Assembly (NCBI RefSeq): GCF_001905905.1 | Contig: NZ_LIVT01000013.1 | Coordinates: 137,293 to 200,704, forward strand | Source of the DNA: Streptomyces sp. CB02366 | Lineage (GTDB): Bacteria > Actinomycetota > Actinomycetes > Streptomycetales > Streptomycetaceae | Length of the DNA: 63,412 nt | Reading direction: 5' to 3' | Part shown: piece after piece, positions 49,668 through 59,126 of the stretch | How positions within the stretch are numbered: position 1 is the first letter of the stretch | Layout of the letters: each line of letters begins with the position of its first letter | Made by a program: the position numbers and the translations under genes | Notes under the pieces: model-generated | What the model was told of the DNA's origin: nothing | Seen by the model: only the letters and a program-made list of their open reading frames with translations | The model's database searches: none

Positions 49668-50429
49668 TTACGGGGCCCAGGGGCCGATCATGTCCTTCAT
49701 CGTGTCGGTCAGCGCCATCTGGAGCAACGGGCCGTAGGTGATCCGGCCGACGCCGAGGCGGCGGAACCGCTCCAGGTCGTGCTTGACCGGGTGGGCCGTG
49801 GAGTTGACGGGAACGGAGACGGCGGCCGTCACCGCCGCGAGCAGCTCGTCGTTGTCCTGGATCTTCACCGGGTAGACGCTGTCCGCCCCGGCCTGCTCCA
49901 GGGCCAGCAGGCGCTCGATCGCCTCGTCGAGCACGGCGGCGGGGTCCTGGGCGTGGGCGAAGAGGTCGGTGCGTCCGTTGATCCAGACCGGGACGCCCGC
50001 GTCGTCGGCCGCCGCGCGCAGGCCCGCGATGTAGGCGGCGTGCTCCTGCGTGGTGCGCACGCGTCCGCCCTCGGAGTGGACGGTGTCCTCGACGTTGAGG
50101 CCGACGCCGCCGGCCTCGACGAGACCGGCGATCAGGTCGGCGGGCTTCTGTCCGTATCCCGCCTCCAGGTCCACGGAGACGGGGACGTCGACGGCGGCGG
50201 TGATCGGCCGGATGGCGGCCAGCACCTCCTCGAAGGTCTGGCCCTCCTGGTCCTCGGCTCCCCGCGAGTCCGCGAGGGGGTGGCTGCCGATCGTCAGCGC
50301 GGGGAACCCGGCGGCGACGGCCGTCCGCGCGGACCAGGCGTCCCAGACGGTGGGGAGCACGAGCGGCTTGTGGTCGGCATGCAGCTTCTTGAGGCGCTGA
50401 GCGCGCTCGACAGTGGTACGAGAGTCCAT
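49668..50429 (-). CDS. Isocitrate lyase/PEP mutase superfamily protein
   Basis: This 253-aa TIM-barrel enzyme of the ICL/PEPM superfamily starts at ATG 50429 (MDSRTTVERAQRLKKLHADH). It has PTVWDAWSARTAVAAGFPAL, the metal-binding DLEAGYG and the GLNVEDT loop. It lacks the KKCGH signature of true isocitrate lyase, so it is closer to oxaloacetate decarboxylase, carboxyphosphonoenolpyruvate-phosphonomutase-like or 2-methylisocitrate-lyase-like proteins. The reaction is probably a C-C bond cleavage on an alpha-keto or hydroxy acid with Mg2+. The operon partner is unclear. Confidence 0.85.
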   Translation of the reverse strand: MDSRTTVERAQRLKKLHADHKPLVLPTVWDAWSARTAVAAGFPALTIGSHPLADSRGAEDQEGQTFEEVLAAIRPITAAVDVPVSVDLEAGYGQKPADLIAGLVEAGGVGLNVEDTVHSEGGRVRTTQEHAAYIAGLRAAADDAGVPVWINGRTDLFAHAQDPAAVLDEAIERLLALEQAGADSVYPVKIQDNDELLAAVTAAVSVPVNSTAHPVKHDLERFRRLGVGRITYGPLLQMALTDTMKDMIGPWAP

Positions 50430-50543
50430 GCCCAGGACGCTACCCCCCGGATCGGCCGGGACAACGCGGGGACGGCGGAACGGCCTGAGCACCGCATCGG
50501 AGCGTATGGAACCCCGATGTGCCCGACCGGCCCCGGGAACGCG

Positions 50544-50573
50544 GACGGGGGCGGCTTTTCCGCCGCCCCCGTC
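50544..50573. terminator. Terminator of the small secreted protein gene
   Basis: GACGGGGGCGGC and GCCGCCCCCGTC form a 12-bp perfect stem with a TTTTCC loop, 14 bp past the stop of the gene at 50588. Confidence 0.82.
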
Positions 50574-50587
50574 GCTTCCCGGCCGGT

Positions 50588-50821
50588 TCAGCTGAGCTTG
50601 GCGCCTTCCACGGTGCTGGTGACCGTGCCGGCGGTGGAGGTGGTGGCCCCCGCCGCTCCGTCGACCAGCTTGCCGAGGTCGCCGACGTCGTCCAGCGCCC
50701 CCAGGGAGACGGCCGGTTCGGCGGCGTGGGCGGTGTCGCCGCCGCCCGGGGGCGGGGAGATGGCGGCGATGACCGCTCCGGTGGCGAGGGTGACGGCGGC
50801 GAGTACGCTTCGCTTCTTCAT
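50588..50821 (-). CDS. Small secreted protein, unknown function
   Basis: This 77-aa protein starts at ATG 50821 (MKKRSVLAAVTLATGAVIAA) with a signal peptide ending near AHAAEP. The mature part is about 44 residues, rich in Gly/Ala/Val/Thr, with no cysteine or recognisable domain (VSLGALDDVGDLGKLVDGAAG). It is monocistronic with its own terminator. It resembles many short Ala/Gly-rich secreted proteins of streptomycetes; I cannot assign a role. Confidence 0.7.
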   Translation of the reverse strand: MKKRSVLAAVTLATGAVIAAISPPPGGGDTAHAAEPAVSLGALDDVGDLGKLVDGAAGATTSTAGTVTSTVEGAKLS

Positions 50822-50978
50822 GCCGGGTTCAACGGCCCGGACCCCGCAAAGGGCACGCCCTGTTCGCGCACCGCCGTCGCGCAGCCGCGTCGCGGGACGC
50901 CGTCGCGGGGCTCCGCCGCAGGTCACCGTAGGGGGAGGCGGCGTCAAGGCGGTACGGCGCGCTGCCTAGTCTGTGCTC

Positions 50979-51989
50979 ATGGTGGTCTACGTCCCGGCGG
51001 CGCTCCTCTTCCTCGTCTTCTGCGTGAGCGTGCTGCGCGAGCGCCGCAGATTCAGCAATGCCGTCGTCCTGGGACTGGCCGTGCTCTGCGCGGCGGCCGG
51101 TCTGCTGTACCGGCTGGTCGCCTCCGGCTCCGCCTCTACGCCCCTCGTGCTCTGGTCGCTGCTCGGCCTGGGGGCGGTGGCCGTGCTCGTGCTGACGTGC
51201 TTCCTCTTCCTCAACGGCGTACGCATGGTGCGCAAGGAGGGCAGGAGTCCGTCCAACCTGCTCTCCCTGCTGGCGGCCCTGGCGATCGTCGCGGTCATCG
51301 CGCTGCTGGCCACCGCGGTCGCCGTGCGGACGCCGCTCCTGATCGGTGCGGCGACGGCGGCGGGCGGGCTGGCGCTGTACTTCTCGTTCCTGTTCCTGTG
51401 CTTCGTCTGCTACGCGTTCCTGTACGGGCGGCTGCGGGTGCGCCGCAAGGCCGACTTCGTGGTGGTGCTGGGCTCCGGGCTGATCAACGGCTCCACCGTG
51501 CCGCCGCTGCTGGCGAGCCGGCTGGAGCGGGGGCGCGAGGTCCACGCGCGGCTCTCCCGGCGCGGTGGGAGCCCCGTGCTCCTCACGTCGGGCGGGCAGG
51601 GGCCCGACGAGGACCTGCCGGAGTCCCACGCCATGGCCGACCACCTGATCGCGCAGGGCTTTCCGGCCCATCTCGTCGAGCGGGAGGACCGGTCGCGCAA
51701 CACCGAGGAGAACCTGCGGTTCAGCAAGGCGATCATGGAGGAGGCCAAGCCCGACTACCGGTGCGTCGTCGTCACGAACAACTACCACGCCTTCCGCGCC
51801 GCGCTCACCGCCCGGCGGGTCCGCATCCGGGGGCAGGTGGTGGGCTCGCCCACGGCCGCGTACTTCTGGCCGAACGCGACGCTCCGCGAGTTCACCGCGA
51901 TCCTCGTGGACTACCGGCGCGGCAACGCGGTGATGTGCGCGCTGATCGTCCTCGGCGGGGTGGCCGCCTGGTGGGCCGCCTGGAGGTAG
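50979..51989 (+). CDS. YdcF-like (DUF218) membrane protein
   Basis: This protein is 336 aa from ATG 50979 (MVVYVPAALLFLVFCVSVL); GTG 50973 is an alternative. Five or so hydrophobic helices fill the first 150 residues, then comes a DUF218 domain: RRKADFVVVLGSGLINGSTVPPLLASRLERG, LLTSGGQGPDEDLPES and EDRSRNTEENLRFSK. A last helix lies at the C-terminus (MCALIVLGGVAAWW). The domain is related to SanA/YdcF proteins linked to envelope integrity and S-adenosylmethionine or polyprenol-linked chemistry. Topology would place the domain on one membrane face. Substrate unknown. Confidence 0.88.
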   Translation: MVVYVPAALLFLVFCVSVLRERRRFSNAVVLGLAVLCAAAGLLYRLVASGSASTPLVLWSLLGLGAVAVLVLTCFLFLNGVRMVRKEGRSPSNLLSLLAALAIVAVIALLATAVAVRTPLLIGAATAAGGLALYFSFLFLCFVCYAFLYGRLRVRRKADFVVVLGSGLINGSTVPPLLASRLERGREVHARLSRRGGSPVLLTSGGQGPDEDLPESHAMADHLIAQGFPAHLVEREDRSRNTEENLRFSKAIMEEAKPDYRCVVVTNNYHAFRAALTARRVRIRGQVVGSPTAAYFWPNATLREFTAILVDYRRGNAVMCALIVLGGVAAWWAAWR

Positions 51990-52109
51990 CGGTCCCGCCC
52001 CGCCTCACCACTTGCGCATTTTCCGGCTACAACTCCCCCACATACGAATAAGGTTGATCACGCTCGCATCGCAGATGTGCGGCATCGGTCAACTGACGAG
52101 GGGGGTCAG

Positions 52110-54413
52110 GTGTCCCGACACCTGTACACGAACAGCCGCGTCCACCACCGGCGCGGCGGCCGGGCCGCGGGAGCGGCGGCGGTCGCGGTGGCACTGGCGG
52201 CGGGGCTCGCCACGGCGCTGCCGGCCACCGCGCACGCCGAGGAGAAGACGCAGGCGGCGGAGGTGCTGATACCCGCGCCGGACGCCTTCGGCGAGGGGCC
52301 CGAGAAGATCCTGGCCACCGGCAGGTACGGGGCGCTGCACCGCGAGGGCGACGGCGACTACCTCTGGACGAATTCGTACAACAGCCGGACCAAGGCCGTC
52401 CCCGAGCTGGCGGGCGTGCCGGAGGAACAGCTCGTGGGGGGCCACGACGAGCACAACCGGGCGATCTACACCCGGCCGCGGGCGGACGGCGGGACGGACA
52501 TCGTCCGGATCGGCATCGAGGACCCGGCCTTCACCAGCACTTCGACGGTCCCCGCCCGGTACCTCAACCTCCGCTTCGCGGGCGGCTGGACGATCGCCAC
52601 CGTCGACAAGGGCGACGGGACGTACGAGATGCGGGTGCCGCGCGGAGGCGACCCGTCGGCGGACCCCCTCGTGCGGCTGCCCGCCGGGGCCACCACCGAC
52701 GCCCGGCCCGTGGTGCTCGGCGCCCAGGGCAGCGAGGTCCTGATCGGCTACCGCCTCGCGGACGGCTCGCCGGGCTACGGCATCCTCACCGCGTACGACG
52801 GCCGGGTGAAGCCCCTGCCCGTGACCGGCGACGCGAGCAGCTTCCGCATCACCCAGATGACCGTCAGCTGGTTCTCGCGCAACGGCAGCGGCGGCCAGGG
52901 GGTCCGGATCATGCCGCGCAGCGGCACGGGCACGCCCCAGGTCGTTCCGCTGGCCACGCAGTCCCCGGACAGCGAGGTCACCACGTTCGTGGTGGAGGAC
53001 AACATCGTCTGGCACGAGGGGCTCGGCGGCCCGCTGCGCCTCACGCCCGTCACCGGCGCGGACACCGAGCGCACCCTCCTGCCCACGGTGGAGTTCGCCC
53101 AGCTCCGGGCCGAGGGCTACGGGGACGTCCTGGCGCTGGGCAAGGACGCCGACGGCAAACGGGCCATCCACGCGTTCCACCAGGGCGGCAGCGGAACCGT
53201 CTTCGACCTGGTGATGCGGGAGGTCCCGAAGGTCAAGACGGCGGACGGCGAGATCGGCGCGCTGGCCCTGGACCGGGGGCGGCTGCGGTACGTCAACTCC
53301 CTGGTCGGGAAGGACACGTTGCACGGCACGGACGTGGGGACCGGCCTGGAGCCGGCGGAGGGCGCGCGGCTCGCCGACTTCCCCGGCCCGGCGGCGGGCC
53401 GGTTCGCCGACGGTACGGACGAGGGGCTGGCCCGGCTGGTCACCGACCCCGCCACCGGCAAGGACGCCCTGGTGACGGGCGACGACCCGGACCGGCCGTC
53501 CGAGGCCCTGGTCCTGCCCGGTACGGGCGGGCGCCTCCTCGGCGCCTCACCGGAGTTCGTGCTCTACGAGGCGGGCGGCCGGCAGTACGTCGTGGACACC
53601 GCCCGCGACCTCGTCGTCCGCGACCAGCCGGCCCAGGGCGCGGTGCTGGACGGGGACCGGCTGGTCAAGTCGGCCCCGAACAAGCCCGGCGTGGTCAACG
53701 TGGTCGACCCGCGCACCGGCACGGTGACCGGGACCCACGACATCGGCGCCGACTGCGTTCCCCGTGAACTCCAGCGCAGCGGCACCCTGTTGTACTGGAG
53801 CTGTCCCTCCGTGGACGCGGCGGGCGTGTACGACACGGCGACCCACCGCGACTACCCCGCCCCGGCCTCCGGGGTGCTGCTGGGCGACCGGTTCCTCGCC
53901 GCGCGCGAGGCGTCCGGCGATCTGCGCCTCACCGCGCTCCGGCCCGACGGCTCCACCGGGGACCTGGGGACCGTGACGGGTCTGAAGACGCCTGCCCAGG
54001 GCGACGGGCGCGGCGCCACCTGGACCCTGGACGCGGACGCGGGCAAGCTCGCCTGGGTCGGGACCGACGACACCGTCCACGTCACCGCCCCGCAGCAGGC
54101 CGTCTCCCCGCTGGGCGTCGCCCACTCCGCCGTCCCCGCCACCTCGACGGGCGCGTGGAAGGCAGCCTGGTGGCTGTCCAGGCCGGCCGCCTCCTGGAAG
54201 GTGACGCTGGTGCGCCGCTCGACCGGGGAGACCGTCCGCACCTGGACGGGCGAGGAGACGCGCGGCACGGTACGGGTCGCGTGGGACGGCACGACCGCCT
54301 CGGGCGAACCGGCCCCGGCGGGCGGCTACACCTGGCGGCTGACCGCCGCACCGGCGGACGGCTCGGGCGCGGACGCCGCCGTGTCGGGCACGCTGCGGGT
54401 CACCACCGGCTGA
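52110..54413 (+). CDS. Large secreted protein with a C-terminal FlgD-like Ig domain
   Basis: This 767-aa protein starts at GTG 52110 (VSRHLYTNSRVHHRRGG) behind GAGGGGGG; an upstream ATG at 52077 is possible but less well placed. The signal peptide is AAAVAVALAAGLATALPATAHA. The middle (about 50-680) is rich in short beta-strands and looks like a beta-propeller, with recurring segments such as LALDRGRLRYVNS and PGTGGRLLGASPEFVLYEAGGRQ. The C-terminus (VTLVRRSTGETVRTWTGEETRGTVRVAWDGTTASGEPAPAGGYTWRLTA) is a FlgD/Ig-like domain. No catalytic motif is seen. Homologous streptomycete proteins are annotated as hypothetical secreted proteins. Confidence 0.75.
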   Translation: MSRHLYTNSRVHHRRGGRAAGAAAVAVALAAGLATALPATAHAEEKTQAAEVLIPAPDAFGEGPEKILATGRYGALHREGDGDYLWTNSYNSRTKAVPELAGVPEEQLVGGHDEHNRAIYTRPRADGGTDIVRIGIEDPAFTSTSTVPARYLNLRFAGGWTIATVDKGDGTYEMRVPRGGDPSADPLVRLPAGATTDARPVVLGAQGSEVLIGYRLADGSPGYGILTAYDGRVKPLPVTGDASSFRITQMTVSWFSRNGSGGQGVRIMPRSGTGTPQVVPLATQSPDSEVTTFVVEDNIVWHEGLGGPLRLTPVTGADTERTLLPTVEFAQLRAEGYGDVLALGKDADGKRAIHAFHQGGSGTVFDLVMREVPKVKTADGEIGALALDRGRLRYVNSLVGKDTLHGTDVGTGLEPAEGARLADFPGPAAGRFADGTDEGLARLVTDPATGKDALVTGDDPDRPSEALVLPGTGGRLLGASPEFVLYEAGGRQYVVDTARDLVVRDQPAQGAVLDGDRLVKSAPNKPGVVNVVDPRTGTVTGTHDIGADCVPRELQRSGTLLYWSCPSVDAAGVYDTATHRDYPAPASGVLLGDRFLAAREASGDLRLTALRPDGSTGDLGTVTGLKTPAQGDGRGATWTLDADAGKLAWVGTDDTVHVTAPQQAVSPLGVAHSAVPATSTGAWKAAWWLSRPAASWKVTLVRRSTGETVRTWTGEETRGTVRVAWDGTTASGEPAPAGGYTWRLTAAPADGSGADAAVSGTLRVTTG

Positions 54414-54427
54414 CCACGGGTCGGGCG

Positions 54428-54468
54428 CCCGGGGCCGGGGGCGGACTTCCGCCGCTCCCGGCCCCGGG
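54428..54468. terminator. Bidirectional terminator
   Basis: CCCGGGGCCGGG pairs with a CCCGGCCCCGGG-containing arm, and GCGG/CCGC lies inside, between the convergent genes ending at 54413 (+) and 54545 (-). Confidence 0.75.
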
Positions 54469-54544
54469 TGGAGCCCCGGGCCCCGGCTGAGGGGGTCCAC
54501 CGGAACCCGGGGCGCTGGGGGGGGAATCCGTGGCGCCGGGGTGC

Positions 54545-55927
54545 TCAGAACCCCCCGCCGTCGAAGCCTCCGCCGCCGCCGAAGCCGCCGCCGTCCCCGA
54601 AGCCGCCCCCGCCGAAGCCGGAGGAGTCGAAGTCGGAGCCGGAGAAGTCGCCGCCGCTCCAGTCGCCGCCCGCGCCTCCGCCGAAGTCGCCGCCGCCGTA
54701 CTCGGAGGCGTACGCCGGGGTGGCGAGCATCGAGCCGAGCATGGTGCCGACCAGGAGGCCGGGGAGCAGGCCGCCGCCGAAGTAGCCACCGGCCCAGGGT
54801 CCGTACGCCGGGCCCGCCTCCCAGTAGGGGCGGCGGCGGCCGTCGCCCACGTCGACCGTGCGGCTCACGGGGTCCTCGCCGCGGGCCAGCCGGGCTTCGT
54901 CCGCGGTGCAGACCGGGACCTCGCGGGGCGCGCCGCCGGGCGGGGTCCAGCGGACGTCCGCGACCGAGGGGCCGTGGCGGGGGTCGAAGAAGCAGGGCGG
55001 GCGGCGGGCCGGGATCTCGCCGCCGGTGCGGCGGGCCTCCAGGACCGCGAGGGAGTAGCGGCCGTCCTCTAGGGCCTGGGTCACGCCCCGCACGTCCGAG
55101 GGGTGGGCGGCCCGGTCCATCTTCGCCTTGGCGCTCTCGTAGGAGTCCAGGGCCCGTTCGTAGTCGGCGCGCATGGCGTCGTCCGCCCCCTTCTCGGCGG
55201 GGTGGAAGTCGAGCCGTTCCAGCGTCTCGCCGTACGCGGTGATGTCCTCGTCCACGACGACCCGGAGCTTGTCGAGTGCGGCGCGCTCCTCTTCCTCCTT
55301 GCGGCGCTTGTTCCGGCGGGAGACCGCGTACGCGCCGGCGCCGCCCGCCGCGACGAGGGCGCCGAGGGTGATGAGGCCGCCGACCGGTGCGCCGGACGCG
55401 TCGCCCGCGCCCGTGCCGCCGGACCAGGAGGCGGGGGCGGAACCGCGGGCCTGTTCGACGGCGCGGTCGACGAAGGCGTCGAGCTGGGCGTCGGCGTTCC
55501 GGGCGGTGGCCGGGTCCTTCACGGCCGCGGTGAGGTTCTGGACCGCCCGGACGGGCATGACCTGCGGGTCCGCGCCCGCGTTGAAGCCGTCGCCGAGGCG
55601 GACCGCGTAGACGCCGGTGATCCCGGTGTCGTTGCGCAGGGTCCTCAGGAGGGTGTCCTCGGGGAAGGCGGGGGTGTCGGGGAGGACGGCCACGAACACC
55701 GGTCTGTCGGCGTCCGTGATCTTCTTCTCCAGGGCCTTCTCGTCGGCGGCGGAGAGCTGGTCGCGGGCGGCGGGATCCACGTACACCGGATCGTCGCGCA
55801 GGGCCTGGGCGGCGTCCTGGACTGTCCCGGCCGGCGCGGCCGAGGCCGGGGAGGTCAGGGCGAGAGCAGCCGCCGCGATGATGAGCAGCAGGCCCGCCAG
55901 CAGCGCGGGAAAGAGCCTTTTCCTCAT
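54545..55927 (-). CDS. TPM-domain (YgcG-like) membrane protein with Gly-rich tail
   Basis: This 460-aa protein starts MRKRLFPALLAGLLLIIAAA (signal or N-terminal anchor). Residues of about 45-170 form a TPM_phosphatase-like domain (LRDDPVYVDPAARDQLSAADEKALEKKI, PVFVAVLPDTPAFPEDTLL). A membrane helix lies near 183-205 (GGLITLGALVAAGGAGAYAV), then a charged coiled-coil region. Near 340-370 is a short CFFDPRHGP...PVC segment, and the last 70 residues are Gly/Asp/Ser/Phe-rich (GGGDFGGG repeats). The TPM fold is linked to membrane-protein quality control and photosystem repair in other phyla; here the function is unknown. Confidence 0.85.
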   Translation of the reverse strand: MRKRLFPALLAGLLLIIAAAALALTSPASAAPAGTVQDAAQALRDDPVYVDPAARDQLSAADEKALEKKITDADRPVFVAVLPDTPAFPEDTLLRTLRNDTGITGVYAVRLGDGFNAGADPQVMPVRAVQNLTAAVKDPATARNADAQLDAFVDRAVEQARGSAPASWSGGTGAGDASGAPVGGLITLGALVAAGGAGAYAVSRRNKRRKEEEERAALDKLRVVVDEDITAYGETLERLDFHPAEKGADDAMRADYERALDSYESAKAKMDRAAHPSDVRGVTQALEDGRYSLAVLEARRTGGEIPARRPPCFFDPRHGPSVADVRWTPPGGAPREVPVCTADEARLARGEDPVSRTVDVGDGRRRPYWEAGPAYGPWAGGYFGGGLLPGLLVGTMLGSMLATPAYASEYGGGDFGGGAGGDWSGGDFSGSDFDSSGFGGGGFGDGGGFGGGGGFDGGGF

Positions 55928-55993
55928 ACTTCACGCTACTCCAGGCGGGCGGCGAACGTCGTCGCCCGCCCGGAGAGCGCCTTCCGGGCGGTG

Positions 55994-58900
55994 CTACGCG
56001 GCGCGGTACGCCGTGCGCAGCTTGGCCACCGCGCCGGTCAGGTCACCGGTGAGCAGCAGGTGGTCCGCCTCCGCGAACGGCCGGGAGACCGCCTGGGTGA
56101 ACGTGCCGCCGATCTTCTGCTGGACCAGCAGCCGGGCCCGGTCCACGATCGCCCTGGCCGCCGGGGTCTTCCCCAGCCCGGCCCTCTCCGCGACCCCGGC
56201 GGCCACGGCGAGGGAGGCGAGCGTCGGCTCACCGCCCGCCGGGGGCTTCCTCAGGGTGGTCAGGCCCCAGCCGTAGGGGAACTGCGGGTCGTAGACCTCG
56301 TCCCCGACGTTGATCGGGAGCTGGGCCTCCGTCTTCGGCCAGGTAACCGGGGACTGACCGGTGAAGGGCCGCTTGCCGTAGAGCACGTCGGCCACGCCGT
56401 CGCCCTCGGAGCCGGGCAGCCAGGACGCCACGAGCGCGTCCATCTCCCCGAGCCGGTCGCCGATGAGCTGCGGGCGGCCGGAGACGACGAGGACGGCGCA
56501 CCTCATGGCCGCGCAGACCGTGTCGATCGCCTTCTTGTCGGCGGCCGTCAGCTCCAGGTCGTGGCCGTTGCCGACGTCCCCGACGCCCTCGGCGTACGGG
56601 GTCTCGCCCACGACCACCACGCCGACGTCGTGGCCGTCCGTGGCGGCGGAGGCGTCCTTGGAGTAGGTGACGGACTCGGGGCTCTTCGCCGCCTTCCTCA
56701 TGCCTTCCAGGATCGTGGTGCCGGTGGTGGTCTTCCCGGAGGAGCCCTGCCAGCTGATGGTCCAGCCGCCCGCCTGGTTGCCGATGTCGTCGGCGTTGGA
56801 CCCGGCGACGTACACCCTCTGGCCGGGCTCGAGGGGCAGGACCGGCCCCTCGTTCCGGTCGCCGTTCTTGAGCAGGACCTGGGACTTGGCGACCGCTTCG
56901 CGGGCCACGGCGCGGTGTGCGGCCGAGCCGACGGCGTCGAGGTGGGTGGTGTCCGCGTAGGGCTTTTCGAAGAGGCCGAGGCGGAACTTCTGGGTGAGGA
57001 TGCGGGCGACCGCGTCGTCGATCCGGGCCCGGCTGATCCGGCCCGCCGCGACCTCGTCCTTCAGAGTCCTGGTGAAGTCCTGGTACGCGGTCGGGACCAT
57101 GATCATGTCGAGTCCGGCGTTGACCGACGTGCGCACGTCGCTCGCGTAGTCGCCGGGGATCTGGTCGATGGCCTGCCAGTCGCTGACGACGAAGCCCTCG
57201 AAGCCCATCCGGTCCTTGAGGACGCCGTTGATCATCTCGCCGTGGGCGTGCATCTTCACCGGGCCCCGGCCGTCACCGATGACGTCGAGCGAGGAGTACG
57301 AGGGCATGACCGTGCCGACGCCGCGCTTCACCGACTCCGCGAACGGGGAGAGGTGGACGGCCTCCAGCTCCTGCCGGGTCACCGTGGTGACGCCCTGGTC
57401 GGTGGTGTACGAGCCGGTGGTGGAGGAGCCGTAGGCGGTGCCGCCGTCCCCGACGAAGTGCTTGGCGCTGCCGAGCACCTTGTCGTTGCGGTGCAGGTCC
57501 TTGCCGGAGGGGCTGCCCTGCATGCCCTGGATGACCGTCTCCATGGCCTCGACCAGCGCCGGGTCCTCGCCGAACGCCTCGTAGGAGCGGCCCCAGCGCT
57601 CGTCGCGGGTGACGCAGACGCAGGGGGCGAAGTCCCACGGGACGCCGGTGGCGCGGACCTCCTTGGCGGTGATCGCACCGGTCCTCTCGGCGCTCTTCGG
57701 GTCGCGGCCCGCGCCGATGCCGATGTTGTGCGGCATGATCGTCGCGCCGACGACGTTGTTGTGGCCGTGCACCGCGTCCACGCCGTAGATCAGCGGGATC
57801 TGGAAGCGGGTGGCGCGGGCGCGCAGTTGGTACGCGTCGACCATCTTGGCCCAGGCGGCGGCGGTGTTCGGGGTGGGGACCGAGCCGCCGCCGGAGAGCA
57901 GCGAGCCGAGGTCGTAGGCGGCGATGTCACCGGGGGCGCGCAGCGCGTTGCGCTCGGCCTGGGTCATCTGGCCGGCCTTCTCCGCCGGGGACATCCGCCC
58001 CAGAAGGTCCGCCACCCGCTTCTTCACGGGCAGTGCGGCGTTCTGGTACGGGAGGCCGTGGGCGTCGATGACGATCTGCGGGTTCTCCCTCGGGGCCTTC
58101 GCGCCGGTGACGGTCAGCTCCAGCGGGATGGTCCTCGCCTCGGACGCCTTCGCCGCCTTCGCCGTGCGGACGGTGACCTTGTGGGCGGTCCCGGAGGCGG
58201 TGCCGGCGGGAAAGGTGTGGCTGCCGGTGACGGGGGTGTAGTCCGTGCCCGCCTCGGCGGTGCCGCCCTTCGTGGCGTACGCGACGGTGACGGGCTCCTC
58301 GATGGGGACGGAGCCGGTGGTGGCGACGGAGAGCGTGATGTCGGCGCTGCCGCCGTTCTTCACCGTGCGGACGGCCGTGTCGGTGACGAGGCTCGCGGTG
58401 AGCGCCGGGTCCGCCTTGCCGTAGAGCTCGACGGCGTCCATGGCGAAGGCGCCGGGGGCGCCGCCGGGCAGGGTGACGGCATAGCCCCACATCTCGTTCA
58501 GGCCGAGGACCTGGTCGATGCCGCCGACGGGCTGGTAGTCGGCGCGGTAGACGAAGTCCGCGAAGGGGATCTCGACGAGGTGCCAGCCCTCCCAGTCGTC
58601 GGTGAACGAGGTGGTCCACAGCTCGGACGCGCCGCCGTTCGCGCCGCCGTCCTTGATCTCGAAGTTGACCCGCTTGCCGGAACCGGGCGGCAGGGGCGCG
58701 GTGTTCTGGCCGTACCACCAGAAGCGGATGCCCTGGTGGGCGGTCCAGTTCCGCGGCGGGGCGTCCACGGCGAACTCGTGGCTGAACCCGCCGTAGGCGC
58801 TGATGTCGTAGGAGCCTTCGAGGACCCGCCCGCCCTCGGGGGCGTCGGCGCGCTCGGTCAGCTTCAGCTCCGGGTGGTCGTCCGCGTCGCCGCCCCAGGT

Positions 58901-59110
58901 GAAGATCGCGTCGGCGGGCGGCTGCCCGCCGAGCGGGACCTCGCCCTCGAAGCGGTCGACCAGGACGGGGGCGGGTTCGTCGGCGGCCGCCGCGGCGGGT
59001 CCGGTGACCGATCCGGCGAGCAGGGCGGCCAGGACGGCCGTGGCGGCGACGGCGGCGGTCACGGGTCTGCTTCTGCCCCCGCGGGGGCGGGGGTTCGGGG
59101 TGCGGGACAT
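55994..59110 (-). CDS. Secreted GH3 beta-glucosidase with CBM11-like and Calx-beta domains
   Basis: This exported protein is 1038 aa from ATG 59110 (MSRTPNPRPRGGRSRP), with a signal peptide ending near PAAAAADEP. The N-terminal domain (about 40-200) resembles carbohydrate-binding family 11 (LEGSYDISAYGGFSHEF, GIRFWWYGQN, VEIPFADF). A Calx-beta-like domain follows (about 210-310), then the GH3 catalytic part. That part has IPLIYGVDAVHGHNNV, SAKHFVGDGGT and GFVVSDWQAID, with the nucleophile Asp644 by my count. The GH3 C-terminal domain (VGETPYAEGVGD) and a helical extension follow. It would release glucose from beta-glucan oligosaccharides. Exo-beta-1,3 and cello-oligosaccharide activities both occur in this subfamily. 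Confidence 0.9.
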   Translation of the reverse strand: MSRTPNPRPRGGRSRPVTAAVAATAVLAALLAGSVTGPAAAAADEPAPVLVDRFEGEVPLGGQPPADAIFTWGGDADDHPELKLTERADAPEGGRVLEGSYDISAYGGFSHEFAVDAPPRNWTAHQGIRFWWYGQNTAPLPPGSGKRVNFEIKDGGANGGASELWTTSFTDDWEGWHLVEIPFADFVYRADYQPVGGIDQVLGLNEMWGYAVTLPGGAPGAFAMDAVELYGKADPALTASLVTDTAVRTVKNGGSADITLSVATTGSVPIEEPVTVAYATKGGTAEAGTDYTPVTGSHTFPAGTASGTAHKVTVRTAKAAKASEARTIPLELTVTGAKAPRENPQIVIDAHGLPYQNAALPVKKRVADLLGRMSPAEKAGQMTQAERNALRAPGDIAAYDLGSLLSGGGSVPTPNTAAAWAKMVDAYQLRARATRFQIPLIYGVDAVHGHNNVVGATIMPHNIGIGAGRDPKSAERTGAITAKEVRATGVPWDFAPCVCVTRDERWGRSYEAFGEDPALVEAMETVIQGMQGSPSGKDLHRNDKVLGSAKHFVGDGGTAYGSSTTGSYTTDQGVTTVTRQELEAVHLSPFAESVKRGVGTVMPSYSSLDVIGDGRGPVKMHAHGEMINGVLKDRMGFEGFVVSDWQAIDQIPGDYASDVRTSVNAGLDMIMVPTAYQDFTRTLKDEVAAGRISRARIDDAVARILTQKFRLGLFEKPYADTTHLDAVGSAAHRAVAREAVAKSQVLLKNGDRNEGPVLPLEPGQRVYVAGSNADDIGNQAGGWTISWQGSSGKTTTGTTILEGMRKAAKSPESVTYSKDASAATDGHDVGVVVVGETPYAEGVGDVGNGHDLELTAADKKAIDTVCAAMRCAVLVVSGRPQLIGDRLGEMDALVASWLPGSEGDGVADVLYGKRPFTGQSPVTWPKTEAQLPINVGDEVYDPQFPYGWGLTTLRKPPAGGEPTLASLAVAAGVAERAGLGKTPAARAIVDRARLLVQQKIGGTFTQAVSRPFAEADHLLLTGDLTGAVAKLRTAYRAA

Positions 59111-59114
59111 CGTT

Positions 59115-59126
59115 GAGAGCGCTCTC
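59115..59126. promoter_or_regulatory. LacI-type operator at the GH3 start codon
   Basis: GAGAGCGCTCTC is a perfect palindrome ending 5 bp before the ATG of the GH3 gene. The same core is found upstream of the GH64 gene (20367-20378). Bound repressor would block transcription or initiation. A longer start for the protein (ATG 59179) would place the site inside the coding region and is therefore unlikely. Confidence 0.78.
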
